From assembly GCA_028583405.1 (NCBI GenBank), contig CM053246.1:7135459-7199458 (forward strand): 64,000 nucleotides of DNA, read 5' to 3'. This document shows, in pieces, positions 22,401 to 32,646 of this stretch. Source of the stretch: Pogonophryne albipinna. Its lineage: Eukaryota; Chordata; Actinopteri; Perciformes; Artedidraconidae. How positions within the stretch are numbered: position 1 is the first letter of the stretch; each line of letters begins with the position of its first letter. Both the position numbers and the translations under genes were made by a program. The notes beneath the pieces were generated by a model. It did no database searches, was not told where the DNA came from, and saw only the letters and a list, made by a program, of their open reading frames with translations.

Positions 22401-23536
22401 TTGCAGTGTATATATTTAGCACATTTTAACATTATTATATGCTTACCTTTAACCTTTGTGTGCTGTTTGGGTCTGTGGGACCCGTTTTCAGTGTTTTCTA
22501 AAAGAACATGTATGCAATTTAATTATTTTAACCTGCTTTATTTGGGGGTGGATGGGCCTCACCTCCTCTAGGGGGGTCCTCACCTCCTCTAGTGGGGTCC
22601 GGGGGCATGCTCCCCCGGGAAGATGTTTACCTAGATTTGCAGCTGTTTCCTGCTAATGTACGAGTTTTTGGCCGTTGTTCCGCGTTTGCACCTGCCGGCC
22701 ACCGTAGAGATCACTTACAGTATCTTCTTGATTTTTTATATTCTATCCTTCTATCATTGATCTTCTACTTTCCCCTTATTTTGTATGTAAACAAAACAAT
22801 TCAATAACGTGCTTTAACCACTAGGCAGTGTGGGTTAAAAAACTGTCAAGTTTACAGTGAGTGTTAACCATAGACTGTATATATATAAACACAATAAATT
22901 ATACTTTCCAGTATAAGTTTCCAGCTTAGTTCATGACGGATGTATTTTGTTATCCACACATATATTCTTTTGATATTTGAACCTACACCTGCAACAGTCA
23001 AAGACAGGCAACTGTTGAGGAGTTGGAAAGGTCTGAAGATGTTACAAATAAGGTACACACAGCATACAATGCCATAATAACTGTGTATTATTAGTGTAGG
23101 ACACTTATGTATGTATAACATCTGAAGATGTGTAGTTTTATTCATGTTTTCACAAAATTTACAGGATATTGCTATATTATTTCCCATGTTTTACTTCTAC
23201 TATCTGATTTGTAAAACATCATAGATAGAAAGGTACATCCGTCATTTAATGGTAAGCTATTGAAATTCTGAATCCATAGATGTGTCTCCCATCACCCAAA
23301 ACCCCTGAATATTCTCTCAATTCAGTATTTACATTCTTATATTCAAAGAAAATCAGTAATATCTTTAAAAACTACAAGTCCCTGTCTATAAGCTGTGTAC
23401 CGTTATGGTGTAAATATAGCCTATTTACCAATTGGATCAAGCCGAATTAGTGTTGATACTGCAAGGACACGTATTGTGTGAAGAGAAATTGAAGATGTTG
23501 TTTAATTGCTGATATATTTATGATCCATGTCACGTA
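22401..23536. other. Non-coding with a short tandem duplication
   Basis: Near 22558-22600 CCTCACCTCCTCTAG occurs twice in tandem, followed by CCGGGGGCATGCTCCCCCGG, an inverted repeat. Near 22866 CCATAGACTGTATATATA is a word often found at fish repeat ends. Nothing else is supported. Confidence 0.4.
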
Positions 23537-23541
23537 TTCAG

Positions 23542-24026
23542 TGTCACGATCTTGGTGTTATGTCACGGTTTTAGTTTTGTGTGTCTGGTAATGGGTTTTG
23601 TTTTGCTGTTCTTTTCTCCCTGTTTCTTGTTTTCCTCCTTGTTTCTTGTCTGGTCCATCTCCCTGTGTTGTCCTCCCTGTCGTTAGTTTCCCTGGTGTGT
23701 CTGATTGTCTAATTGTGTTCACCTGTTGCCCTTGTGTTTCTCCTTCCCTGCCCGGCTGTTTTTCGTCTCGTGATTACCCCTCCCTGTATTTAGTCTTGTC
23801 TCTCCCTGTGTTCCCCGTCGGTTCATTGTTTGTTTTTCCTGTCTCCCTCTATGTCAGTCACGGTCAGTCCTTCGTTATGTTTTTTCCTTGTGCTTTCGTT
23901 TAGTTTCATGTCATGTTTTTTTGTCATCTTTTGTAATAAAGCTCGCTTTTGTTTATAGATCTTTACCCTTTTTGTAGTCTGCTTTTGGGTCCTACCTTTT
24001 CCGCAATCCGTACAGTGATCTTAACA
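23542..24026 (+). mobile_element. Solo LTR (485 bp) with TTCAG target duplication
   Basis: Starts TGTCACGATC, ends GATCTTAACA. TTCAG flanks both sides (23537-23541 and 24027-24031). The T/C-rich body includes CACCTGTTGCCCTTGTG-type text, and AATAAA lies at 23935-23940. No internal region remains. Confidence 0.85.
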
Positions 24027-24214
24027 TTCAGTTTCAGTGGCAGTTCTCCTGTTTGTCCAGAAGTCTTCTCATCAGGGCTCTATACATAAAGAACTACAGC
24101 AGATGTGTAATATTTAAGGCAGCCGAACTGTGTATTACAATGCCATTATGTGATGACTTTCAAAGAGAAAAGCAAGCACACTCGGATTAAAGTATTATTT
24201 TCTTTTTTGTAAAT

Positions 24215-24864
24215 GTTTTTCGGATTTCATATCGCATAAACACCATATCTCAACGTGCATTGCGGCTAAAACATCCAATCACCGAGCTTAAACCATAGCT
24301 GATGATCTTGGGTAATCAGTTCAGTGGGTGTGTATCGGAATGATGCTCAAAATGTCCCTTATAGGCCTACGTCTGTTTCAGATGACTATTTTGAAATCCA
24401 GTTCCTGAGGAACGGCAAAAAAGCCTGAGATTATAGACTCAAACAAATAAATAAAAACAAGGATAATTGTGTGTTTTTGTTGAGTAAATAACAGTGTGTT
24501 ATTTAAAAAAGAATAAGAAATTAGAAGGAACAAATATTTAAAAAATACAGATTTCAGTATTCTGAGACTCTGAGCCCCATTTCTTTTCCTCGCCGACAGC
24601 AAAAAAAGTCCGACATTATACGATTTAAAATAAAAACAATAATCGTGGCTTGATATTGAGTAAGAACATGTTTTTATGAACCACACAGCTTCCGGTCTTC
24701 CAAGACCCGACCGGACAAAAAGACGTGTTGCAGGCACGAAACATACAATAGAAATACATTGCTTTCTGTGTGACAGGAAAAAAAGGGGAAAATCGTGTTC
24801 ATGAACACAAATCAATAGATTAAATGTTGTGACTATAACACGAAATGCTGTGAGACTGGGTTGG
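24215..24864 (-). repeat. Right copy of the wide inverted repeat plus terminus
   Basis: 24215-24610 is the inverted partner of 19545-19915. Reading the minus strand, the element text continues to 24864, where it starts AACCCAGTCTCACAG. That word also begins a repeat at 11101, so it is probably a shared terminus. The 188-codon minus-strand open frame at 24378-24944 spans repeat sequence and shows no protein motif, so I do not call it a gene. Confidence 0.7.
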
Positions 24865-25544
24865 GAGAGAGCAGCCACTGATGGCAAAGGTGGAAAATCC
24901 ATCAGAGCAGTGGCAAAAGACAGAAATACTGACAGGTCAACCATGCGTAGTTACATGAAACGGAATGAGGAAAGGAAGTGAAAACAGGAGGTACAGAGGA
25001 ACAGCAGAGGCAAAGAGGGTCTTCACACAGGAGAGAGAAGGAGATAAAAAGAACTGCTGACCAGTTCCATGTCCTTACTCCAAAGAAATGCTGTGAACTG
25101 GCTTTGAATTACAGACAGAAACAACATTCCTACCAAACAACTCAAGTTTAAACTTTAAAAAGTAAATTGGTCAAATCACCCCTAAGATGGCTCAATGTAC
25201 CCCATGACTCGGATCAATTTACCCCTTTGATGGGGCAAGTTAAGCCACAAGAAATATTTTTTCTGAGAAGTCATATTTTTATGGCCATTTGTAATCAATT
25301 ATAATTGTGACTGACAGAAGACATCCTGAAGTAAAGGTTGTCGTTGTCATTTGACTTCTATGTCAATGTTCCTTATGCAACATAAGTACAAATTGGTTCA
25401 TCTTACCCTACTCTCCTCTACAAGTGCTTTTACAGAACATGTTACCAAGCTAATTTCAGTCGATTTTCCTGCATCAAAATATATGATGTAGATCCCTTTA
25501 ACATAATGTCAAAACTGTTACTTTTCACATTATTTATATATTAT
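24865..25544. other. Non-coding, nothing recognised
   Basis: No supported gene or element end. Words such as TTTACCCCTTTGATGGGG near 25215 are unassigned. Confidence 0.45.
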
Positions 25545-26436
25545 AAAACGGACAAGTCAAATCAAGCAATCTGGTTGGTTCTTAGCCGTGATATACTGAG
25601 CGTATACCACGGGTAGAATTGTAAGTTACTTTTCACAACAAGTCAGTATCCCTCCGTGCCTGAGAAACAGTATACAGTTGGGCTGGAACAAGAAAGCAGC
25701 GGAGAAGTAACGGGGCAGAAACCCTCCTTTTTACTCAGCAGTCCAGACATAGACATCAAACGGCAAAACATATTCAGTGTGCAGTTCCTTTGGCATTAGG
25801 GCAGGGATATCTAGATACTTTCCAAGGTTTGACATAATGAATTGTGCTACTTTTAAAGCAAGCAACGATGTTTTCAAATCTGTAATCAAAGAGGTCCGCA
25901 AAAACGCTATCGACCAATCAGATTGCTTGATTTGTCTTGTCAGTTTTATAAATATATTTACATTTCTTCCGTTACGAAACAAACTTACAAAGCATAAAAT
26001 GGAAACATTTAAGATTAACTTCGACCTCCGGGAGGGTCTTACTATGGAGGAGTGGATTGAGGAGTGTCTATCTCCAGGGGAAAAAATCACCTAAACGACG
26101 ACATGCAGAGCTACGTGAAGAGCAGGTAGACCAACTGGAAAAGTACCACCATTCAAAAGCTTTCTGATGCGGGTCTTGAAACAAAGCAGAGAAATTATGA
26201 CCGTTAGTGGCCACAGGTGCGAAAGCTCTCTCCAGAGCTACTGGAAGCCGAATCTCGGGGACCGGAGAACGTGGAGCAATATTCTCGCCAAGCAACAGCC
26301 TAGAACAACCTCAACCTATACAAGTAACCACGTAAGCCATGCTACTGATGCTGGACAGGTTTTCAGTGGGTGCACAAGAAACGGCAACATACAAATGAAT
26401 GTAAATAAATAGCCAAATAATGGATCTGGGGTTACG
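25545..26436 (+). mobile_element. Left part of a DNA element interrupted by DIRS-A
   Basis: TATAAAACGG and a palindromic motif (CCGTGATATAC, TGAGC, GTATACCACGG near 25588-25615) recur, with the same order in inverted sense, at 32200-32290 on the other side of DIRS-A. This suggests an older element whose two ends are now 5.6 kb further apart. It contains an unrecognised decayed reading frame at 25990-26330. Element boundaries are approximate. Confidence 0.5.
25990..26330 (+). pseudogene. Decayed reading frame of unknown family
   Basis: The plus-strand frame reads MEEWIEECLSPGEK, then after a one-base shift near 26085 continues as RRHAELREEQVDQLEKYHHSK, listed here as motif text only. A further frame after a stop reads KLSPELLEAESRGPENVEQ. 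Charge pattern and heptad spacing suggest a helical stretch. I do not recognise the family. Its position inside a split DNA element suggests an element-encoded protein. Confidence 0.35.
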
Positions 26437-26680
26437 TAGTGTAACCCAGCTTCTATGAGTATAGGCGCAGCCCTCTAAGGCTATCGCTATTGGGTAATCC
26501 CCACTGCACGTGTGCAGCACTGACAGACTTATTCCACGCCCACCTCCGGGCTCACTTCCGTATAAATAGGAAGTCGGCCCTACAATCCACTCCAACAGCT
26601 TTTCTTCAGCTATTCGCGGAGCCAGTGGGGCCCGAACCTTAGAGGGCTGCGCCTATACTCATAGAAGCTGGGTTAAAGTA
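26437..26680 (-). repeat. DIRS-A inverted terminal repeat (recombinase side)
   Basis: The stretch CTCTAAGGCTATCGCTATTG through TTATTCCACG and CACCTCCGGGCTCACTTCCG is repeated inverted at 31855-32030. A shorter inverted pair within it (ACCCAGCTTCTATGAGTATA at 26445, partner near 26657-26676) could fold back. Confidence 0.85.
26561..26569 (+). promoter_or_regulatory. TATA box in DIRS-A repeat
   Basis: TATAAATAG lies in the terminal repeat. The inverted copy at 31889-31897 carries the same word facing into the element, where it would serve as the element promoter. Confidence 0.5.
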
Positions 26681-26760
26681 CGTAACCCCAGTTCTATTTC
26701 GTATAAGGCTTCGCCCTCTAAGGCTATCGCTATTGGGTTAAGGGCGAAGCAGGATGTAGT
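26681..26760 (-). other. DIRS-A internal complementary region
   Basis: TACGTAACCCCAGTTCTATT followed by CGTATAAGGCTTCGCCCTC repeats, next to the inner side of the terminal repeat, outermost text from both element ends (compare 26437-26480 and 32000-32030). In DIRS elements this region templates joining of the ends into a circle. Confidence 0.65.
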
Positions 26761-27008
26761 CTACGCCCCACTGGTTCCGTCAGTTACCAGAAGCACAAAA
26801 ACACACCTACTCAATTAATAACCCATGTCCATTTCGCCATGCGTAAATGGAGCATCACATTCCCAGGGAATATAGCATTAAAAAATGAATATTCTCCATC
26901 AGGGAACGAAGGTAGGCTTCCTCAGGCTACCTGTCGTTTATAAAAAGTAGAAATCGAGTCTCACTTGTTAAAAACGATCAAGAGGGGGGAAAAAAGGCAG
27001 CTCTCTAA

Positions 27009-27720
27009 GTGCCGACAGGCAGGAGAGAGGGCATGCAATTGAAAAACCCCGACATTACTCATTCTGGCAGGCTATTCAGTACTGAATGTGTCAGAGAGGA
27101 ATGGGAGACATACCTCAAATACAAACTAATAAAAGAACAGGGGGAAGACCAAGATGCAGCAGTGCAAATGTCTTTCACTGTCATTCCTCCGTGCAACGCC
27201 GTAAAGGAGGTGAGGAGGAGGAAAGAAGCCATCCAAAGTCATCACTCTCGATCTAAACGAGCTTGTGATAACCTTTGGCATAAAAACCTGGTTAGGGCGC
27301 AAAACAGCTAAGCTGCCATCTCCTTGGATCTGGAGACATGACGGAGCCACCGAGAGAGCAGACCAATCACTCACCCTTTTAGCTGATGTCAGAGCTACTT
27401 TGGCTGACAAAAACTTCAGGGGAACCTGATCTCAAGGTTCAAATGGAGCTTTACTCAGTGCGCGTAACACTAAAGCCAAAACCCATTGAGGCGCCAAAGC
27501 GCGTGACCCAGGTCTGAGTCTCTGTGCTTCCCGTAGAAAATGTTTTGTCAGAGGGTGACTAACCACCGCGCTGACACCAATCTACGTGGCAAGATGAAAT
27601 GGCAGCAGCATATGTTTCGACCGTGCTATAAGCCAATTCCTGTCCAGCAACAGCTGGAGGAACGACAGCACGAGGCAGGGGGCCCGTAACGGGGTCCAGG
27701 CTTTTCCCTACACACCAAAC
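27009..27720 (-). pseudogene. DIRS-A tyrosine recombinase remnant
   Basis: Minus-strand frames contain the AYSTVETYAAAISSCHV N-terminal block (about 27590-27650) and the catalytic-Arg block TSAKRVSDWSALSV (about 27340-27390), then FMPKV and FFPPPH. Compared with DIRS-B, about 260 bp are missing at about 27208, a point where GAGGAGG words would allow a short-homology deletion. This removes the HxxR pair, while a Tyr-containing YLR block remains near 27115. The enzyme is dead. Confidence 0.85.
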
Positions 27721-28260
27721 GGAACGCTGTCCGTTTGGCTGTGTAGGATGTGTGTTCAGCAGCTGCGCTGATCGAACACCTCCCTGGCGATTTATGTAGG
27801 CCGCCGCTGCTTTGTTGTCTGTTTGAATCAACACATGTTGATTGTACAGCAACAGGGCGAAGTGCTGGATTACTTTCCATATAGTAATTCCAGCACGTTT
27901 ATATGGAAAGACATGTGACCCGGCCACTGTCCCCCCACTGCCTGCGACATGCACGTTCCTCAGCCTGCGAGAGATGCGTCTGTGAACACTGCAGTGTGTG
28001 ATGTCACTCTGCTCAGGGGCACCCCCACTGACATGGAGATTTTTCCAGTAGGTTAAATCCCAACCCACGGAAGGAGGAATGTACACCATGCGTCTCCTCT
28101 GACGCACGGGGTCGATACGCAGGCGAATAAACCACCTCTGGAAGTCTCCTCACTGTGAAGGAGACCCAGGGGGATCACCACGTGACCAGCTGATATCATG
28201 CCTAACAGCTGCATCACGGAGAGGGCTGTCACTGCCCCGCGGGGTGTGACGCGCCGGAGG
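27720..28260 (-). pseudogene. DIRS-A RT thumb and RNase H remnant
   Basis: The minus strand carries the QTDNKAAAAYINRQGG RNase H block (about 27775-27840) and upstream VGWDLTYWKN text shared with DIRS-B near 55590. The region between them differs from DIRS-B, which has a deletion there. Frameshifts occur on both sides. In the family RNase H removes the RNA template. Confidence 0.8.
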
Positions 28261-28261
28261 A

Positions 28262-28815
28262 GAGCTGTCCGAGCTGCTTAAAAACCAATAGGTTTTAAAG
28301 ACAGCCGGTTTATGCAGCGAGCCATGCTGCCTATAACCGACAGGTTAGGGGCAGCCGGCTTAACCGGTGAGCCTTGCTGCTTATTATTATTATTATCCAT
28401 CTGTCCATCGAACACGCGCGTCGCCACTCTGAGTAATACTCTGAGAGCGCGCGACCTGCTCTGGATGTGCTGTGGTTGTCATGGTGACGAGCCACGTCAG
28501 AGCCCTCGCCGCCGTTGCCCGTGAAGCAACCCAAGAGGGGCCCGGTCCGAAAAGGCTGCGAGGGGGCCTCCACACACTGCATCTCACACCGGCTCTCATC
28601 CTGTCTCTGTTTAGGAGAAGGCTCGTAAACTGGACATTGAGGCGCGTTCACGCTCAAACCTACTGAGGAATGAGCGGAGGTGTGTGCAGTGCTATTCACA
28701 CAGTGCGTAATAACAGCCCTGGGCTCATTACGACCGTGTGTATTAGGCACATCTGGGACAGAGGAAGAACCGTGCTGCCTGCTAACCGACAGGTTAACAG
28801 CTGCACCGGAGGAGA
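28262..28815. repeat. Minisatellite insertion inside the DIRS-A RT
   Basis: About 540 bp present here and absent from DIRS-B. Flanking text GCCGGAGGAGAGCTGTC at 28254 and CACCGGAGGAGACCTGTC at 28804 is near-identical, so the array sits in a duplicated 18-bp context. The content is variants of CCGACAGGTTA...GCAGCCGGCTTA...GAGCCTTGCTGC plus longer text also present at 30325-30810. Confidence 0.8.
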
Positions 28816-29600
28816 CCTGTCACTTTCTCTGCTGTGAGAGTCGCGCTCTCATGCGGGCTGAGTTCAATTCCACTCCCAGTTAAATGTCTGGGAGGGAAGA
28901 GGACAGCTCTTCTTCCAGTTGATAATGAAACCCAGGCTTGACAGATGAGATACGAGCTGTATCGTCTGAAAAACCGCTTCCTCCCTGGAGCGAACCAGCC
29001 ACAGCGGGTCGTCCAGGCAAAATAACCCTCATCCCCATTCTGAGTAGCTGCTCCAACCGTCTCCACCCACTTTGAAAAAAGTGCGTGGAGCCAGGAATGA
29101 GAAACACAGGAATTTGCTGTGTTTCGGGATGATGGTTACGTGGAGGTAAGCATCCTTCAGGACTATGGATGTGAACCTCCCTGGTGAACACACTCCAGCA
29201 CCTGTTTGATCGTCAGCATGGGAAAAGGCCATTCCCTTGTTGGACACTGACAGATCGAGGATGGGTCTCATTCCCCCCGCCCCGTCTCCTTCGGGACCAG
29301 AAAATAGCGGGAGTAAAAAAAAACTGATTTTCTTCCCTTTGAGGAACCCCGGGAAAAGGCTTTCTTTAACCAGAGTTCCTGCCGCTCTGCACGGAGCGCG
29401 AGACACTGTTCCTGAGATGACAGGACTTCCTGTATCCCGTAGAACTGCGGGGGGGAGAGGCGAATTGCAGAGACTACCCTCTGCCCATCCGCCTGCTCAT
29501 CCATCTGTCCATCAGACACACTCGCCGCCACCCTGAGTACCATACAGTGCTCTGATAGCGCCGGGTGTACATTCTCTGGATGTGCTGTGGTTGGTGACAA
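28816..29600 (-). pseudogene. DIRS-A reverse transcriptase remnant
   Basis: Minus-strand pieces in different frames give, in order, FYSRYFLVPKETG, MRPILDLSVSNK, FTSIVLKDAYLHV and a catalytic block reading CLDDPLWLVRSREEA, followed by LGFIINWKKS. This is the DIRS RT order, and at least two frameshifts separate the pieces. The usual YLDD is CLDD here. The thumb lies beyond the minisatellite insertion. Confidence 0.85.
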
Positions 29601-31230
29601 ACCATGCCAGAGCCCTCCACACGCTGCATTTCACACAGGCTCTCGTTATGTCGTCGTTTAGGAGAATACTCGTAAACTGCGCGTTCACGCTCAACACCAC
29701 TAAGGGATGAGCGGAGGTGTGTGCAGTGCTGTCCACACGAGGCGTAATAATGGCCCTCCGTGGTCTTATTACGATCGTGGGTAGGAGGTGTCTGAGTCAG
29801 AGGAAAAATCCATGCTGCCTAAACCCAAAAAGTTTACGGTAGACGGATTTGAATGGCAAGCCCAGCTGTTTTATTAACCGATAAGTTAAAAAAAAACAGC
29901 CGGCTTAGGAAGCGAGCCATGCTGCCAAGTAACCAATAGGCTATTGGCAGCTGGCTTAACCGGGGAGCCTTGCTGCATATTAACTTCCCACTGTCAATCT
30001 AACCCACGCGCCGTCACTCAAGGCGCGAAACTGCTCTGGATGTGCTGTGGTTGTCATGGTGATGAGCCACGCCAGAGCTCTCCAGACGTTGCATTTCACA
30101 CAGGCTCTCCTTATGTCGCGTTTAGGAGAAGGCTCGTAAACCGGACATTTAAGGTGCGTTCACGCTCAACACCCCTAAGGGATGAGCGGAGCTGTGTGCA
30201 GTGCTGTCCACACTGTAATAATGGCACTCGTGGCTCATTACGACCGTGTGTAGGAGGTAGGTTTGGGACAGAGGAAAAAAATCAGAGCTGCCTAAAAACC
30301 AACAGGTTTTAAAGACAGCCGGTTATGCAGCGAGCCATGCTGCCTATAACCGACAGGTTAGGGGCAGCCGGCTTACCCGGTGGGCCTTGCTGCTTATTAT
30401 TATCCATCTGTCCGTCGAATACACGCGTCGCCACTCTGAGTAATACTCTGAGAGCGCACGCATGTTTTGGATGTGCTGTGGTTTGTCATGGTGACGAGCC
30501 ACGTCAGAACCCTCGCCGCCGTTGCCCGTGAAGCAGCCCAAGAGGGGCCCGGACCGAAAAGGCTGCGAGGGGCCCTCCACACGCTGCATCTCACACCGGC
30601 TCTCATCCTGTCTCTGTTTCGGAGAAGGCTCGTAAACTGGACATTGAGGCGCGTTCACGCTCAAACCCGCTGAGGGAAAGAGCGGAGGTGTGTGCAGTGC
30701 TATTTACACAGTGCGTAACAACAGCCCTAGGCTCATTACGACCGTGTGTAGTATAGGCACATCTGGGACAGAGGAAAAACCGTGCTGCCTATAACCGACA
30801 GGTTAGGAGCATCAGGTTTAACCGTCAAGCCTTGCTGTCTAATAACCGACTGGTTAATTACAGCTGGCTTGTGCCGCGAGCCCCGCTGCCGCGCTAACCA
30901 ACAGGTTACAGCCGGCTCAAACGGCGACCCCTGCTGTCTGTTAACCTACAGGTAACAAACAGCTGGCTTATGCACCTCCACACGCTGTATTACACAGCGA
31001 CTCTCCTCATGTCGCCGTTTAGGAGAAAACTCGTAAACCGGACATTGAGGTTCACGCTCAAACCTGCTTGAGGAATGAGCGGAGGTGTGTGTAGGAGGCA
31101 CATCTGTGACATAGGAAACAAACCAGAGCTGTCTAATTAACCGACAGGTTTTAAAGACGGCTGGTTTGAGCCGTGAGCTCTGCTGCTTAACAACCGACAG
31201 GCTGTGAGGCAGCCGCTTATGCAGCTTTTA
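29440..31230. repeat. Minisatellite arrays in the DIRS-A gag region
   Basis: Units of about 50 bp (TGCTGCCTATAACCGACAGG, then GCAGCCGGCTTA and CGAGCC) recur, most regularly at 30780-30975. A longer block at 30325-30810 repeats 28312-28800 about 2,013 bp away, including TCTGTCC, GCGTCGCCACTCTGAGTAAT and GGGGCCCGG. Blocks at 29660-29800 and 30110-30290 are further copies of the GAGCGGAGGTGTGTGCAGTG part. Confidence 0.85.
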
Positions 31231-31336
31231 TTTTTTATGTCATCCGGAGGATAGCTCTCCTGAACCGGGGGAACGGGGAGATCTCATTAGGCGGCTGCCT
31301 TTCCGATGATCTCCGGGAGTTCCTGGAGAATACCGC

Positions 31337-31720
31337 CTATCGACGGCAGAGCCGTGATGGCGGATAGAGGGACCCGTCGTCAGCCCGGCAGCCGAACCTA
31401 GGCTCGACTACCGGGCTGACCCCAGGGCGGGGGAACCACATGGTGATCCGTGAATGGAGGGGGAAGGAGTTGCCTGACTGCTGCCCGCCATTCGGCTTCA
31501 ATAAATAAAGGGCTTGGTCCATAGAGTAAAACTCCTGGACTAGCCAATCATCCTCGGCCGCAGCAGCGAGAGCGTCCGCTCTCCACTGTCTGTGGGCCAG
31601 AGGGAGACGGACACAATGAGTGCACGACACCTGGGGAGTGAGAGCCGAGTTTGCGTGCTCTAATCCCCGGCAAGACTCACACCGTGAGCTCCGGTCGTAA
31701 CTCATATGTCGGGTTGACAC
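31337..31720 (-). pseudogene. DIRS-A gag N-terminal fragment
   Basis: The minus-strand frame carries RCESCRGLEHANSAL followed by a CTHC pair. This spacing of Cys residues with GxEHA between them is the hallmark of the start of fish DIRS gag proteins. The rest of gag is replaced by repeats. Gag forms the particle in which DNA synthesis occurs. Confidence 0.7.
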
Positions 31721-31854
31721 CGGGCCCCCACCCTGTTTCCCCCGTCCGGAGGAGAGGGAGGATGGGCCCAGGGGAACCAGGAATGTTTGCTTTTTAGTAA
31801 GTAGCTCTTAAATGAACTTGTTTTGCCTGTCAATGCTTCTGCAACGGAGTGCTG

Positions 31855-32030
31855 AAGAAAAGTAGGAGTGGATTGTAGGGCCTACTTCCTATTTATACGG
31901 AAGTGAGCCCGGAGGTGGGGCCCACGTCATAGGTGGCCGTGGAATAAGTCTGTCAGTGCTGCACACGTGCAGTGGGGATTACCCAATAGCGATAGCCTTA
32001 GAGGGCGAAGCCTTATACGAAATAGAACAA
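31855..32030 (-). repeat. DIRS-A inverted terminal repeat (gag side)
   Basis: Inverted copy of 26437-26620. It differs by a short insertion (CACGTCATAGG near 31924) and substitutions. It carries the TATAAATAG word at 31889-31897 on the minus strand, pointing into gag. Confidence 0.85.
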
Positions 32031-32290
32031 CGCTCTCTGTCTAATATGTTCGCTAGCTGTTAGTGTTGTTGCATAGCAACCACCTCGCACTATGTTTCGT
32101 GCAGAAGGCAACGGAGGGACTATTTTATTTTGAACATCATTATTTACTAATAAAAACTATTTAAATTAGAGTGTGTATTTTTCTTTCATATTGCCACACT
32201 TGGTAACCGTTTTATAAAAGCAATAGCTCACTTCAGGCCGTGATATAATGAGCATATACCACGGCCTGTCGTGAGCTATTGCTTAATTAT
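32031..32290 (+). mobile_element. Right part of the DNA element interrupted by DIRS-A
   Basis: Near the end (32218-32284) a long hairpin is formed by AAGCAATAGCTCAC with GTGAGCTATTGCTT, and CAGGCCGTG with CACGGCCTG. The TATAAAA and CCGTGATATA words match 25545-25615. This is inferred to be the other end of the same element. Confidence 0.5.
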
Positions 32291-32646
32291 ATTATATCTC
32301 TTTTTTGAATGTTCTTTAGTGCTAGCCATGTCTTATACAACCCAGCTTCAAGACAAACTAGGGAAGCAGCTGACACTTTAAATGTGTCTCATGTGTCCCT
32401 AAAACATGTGGATTACTGTATTTTTTAAGTTCTCCTTTAATCACATGTCTGGCATGGATCAGGCCCCAAGGCATGCTAAACCTCATCTTAGCCAAAGTCT
32501 TAAACCTATACCACACCTTGAGGAAGTAATGACTTGTCACCATATCTGAAAATAAACTGGTTATCGCAAGCATAGGAAAACAAAAATAAAAAGTCTCACA
32601 CGTTATCTGTCCTGAGAGCTAATGTTCGGTGAGGCCCATCTACAAG
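32291..32646. other. Non-coding, nothing recognised
   Basis: No supported feature between the split DNA element and the 3' end of the Rex1-like LINE. Confidence 0.5.

Larger units (their letters stand above)
26437..32030 (-). mobile_element. DIRS-type retroelement copy A
   Basis: Inverted terminal repeats (26437-26680 against 31855-32030), an internal complementary region next to the left repeat, and decayed gag, RT, RNase H and tyrosine-recombinase coding on the minus strand match the DIRS order layout. In the family the recombinase replaces integrase and a circular DNA is inserted without target duplication. This copy is bloated by minisatellite arrays at 28262-28815 and 29440-31230. It is flanked by pieces of an apparent older DNA element. 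Confidence 0.88.

Noticed and set aside
24378..24944. Minus-strand open frame of 188 codons, the longest with no element assignment
   Set aside because: It runs through one arm of the wide inverted repeat and the AACCCAG terminus, has no protein motif, and the matching arm at 19545 is not open in the same way.
25731..26094. Overlapping open frames on both strands (about 105-119 codons)
   Set aside because: Neither full frame shows a family motif. Only the end of the plus-strand frame (from about 25990) looks protein-like and is reported separately.
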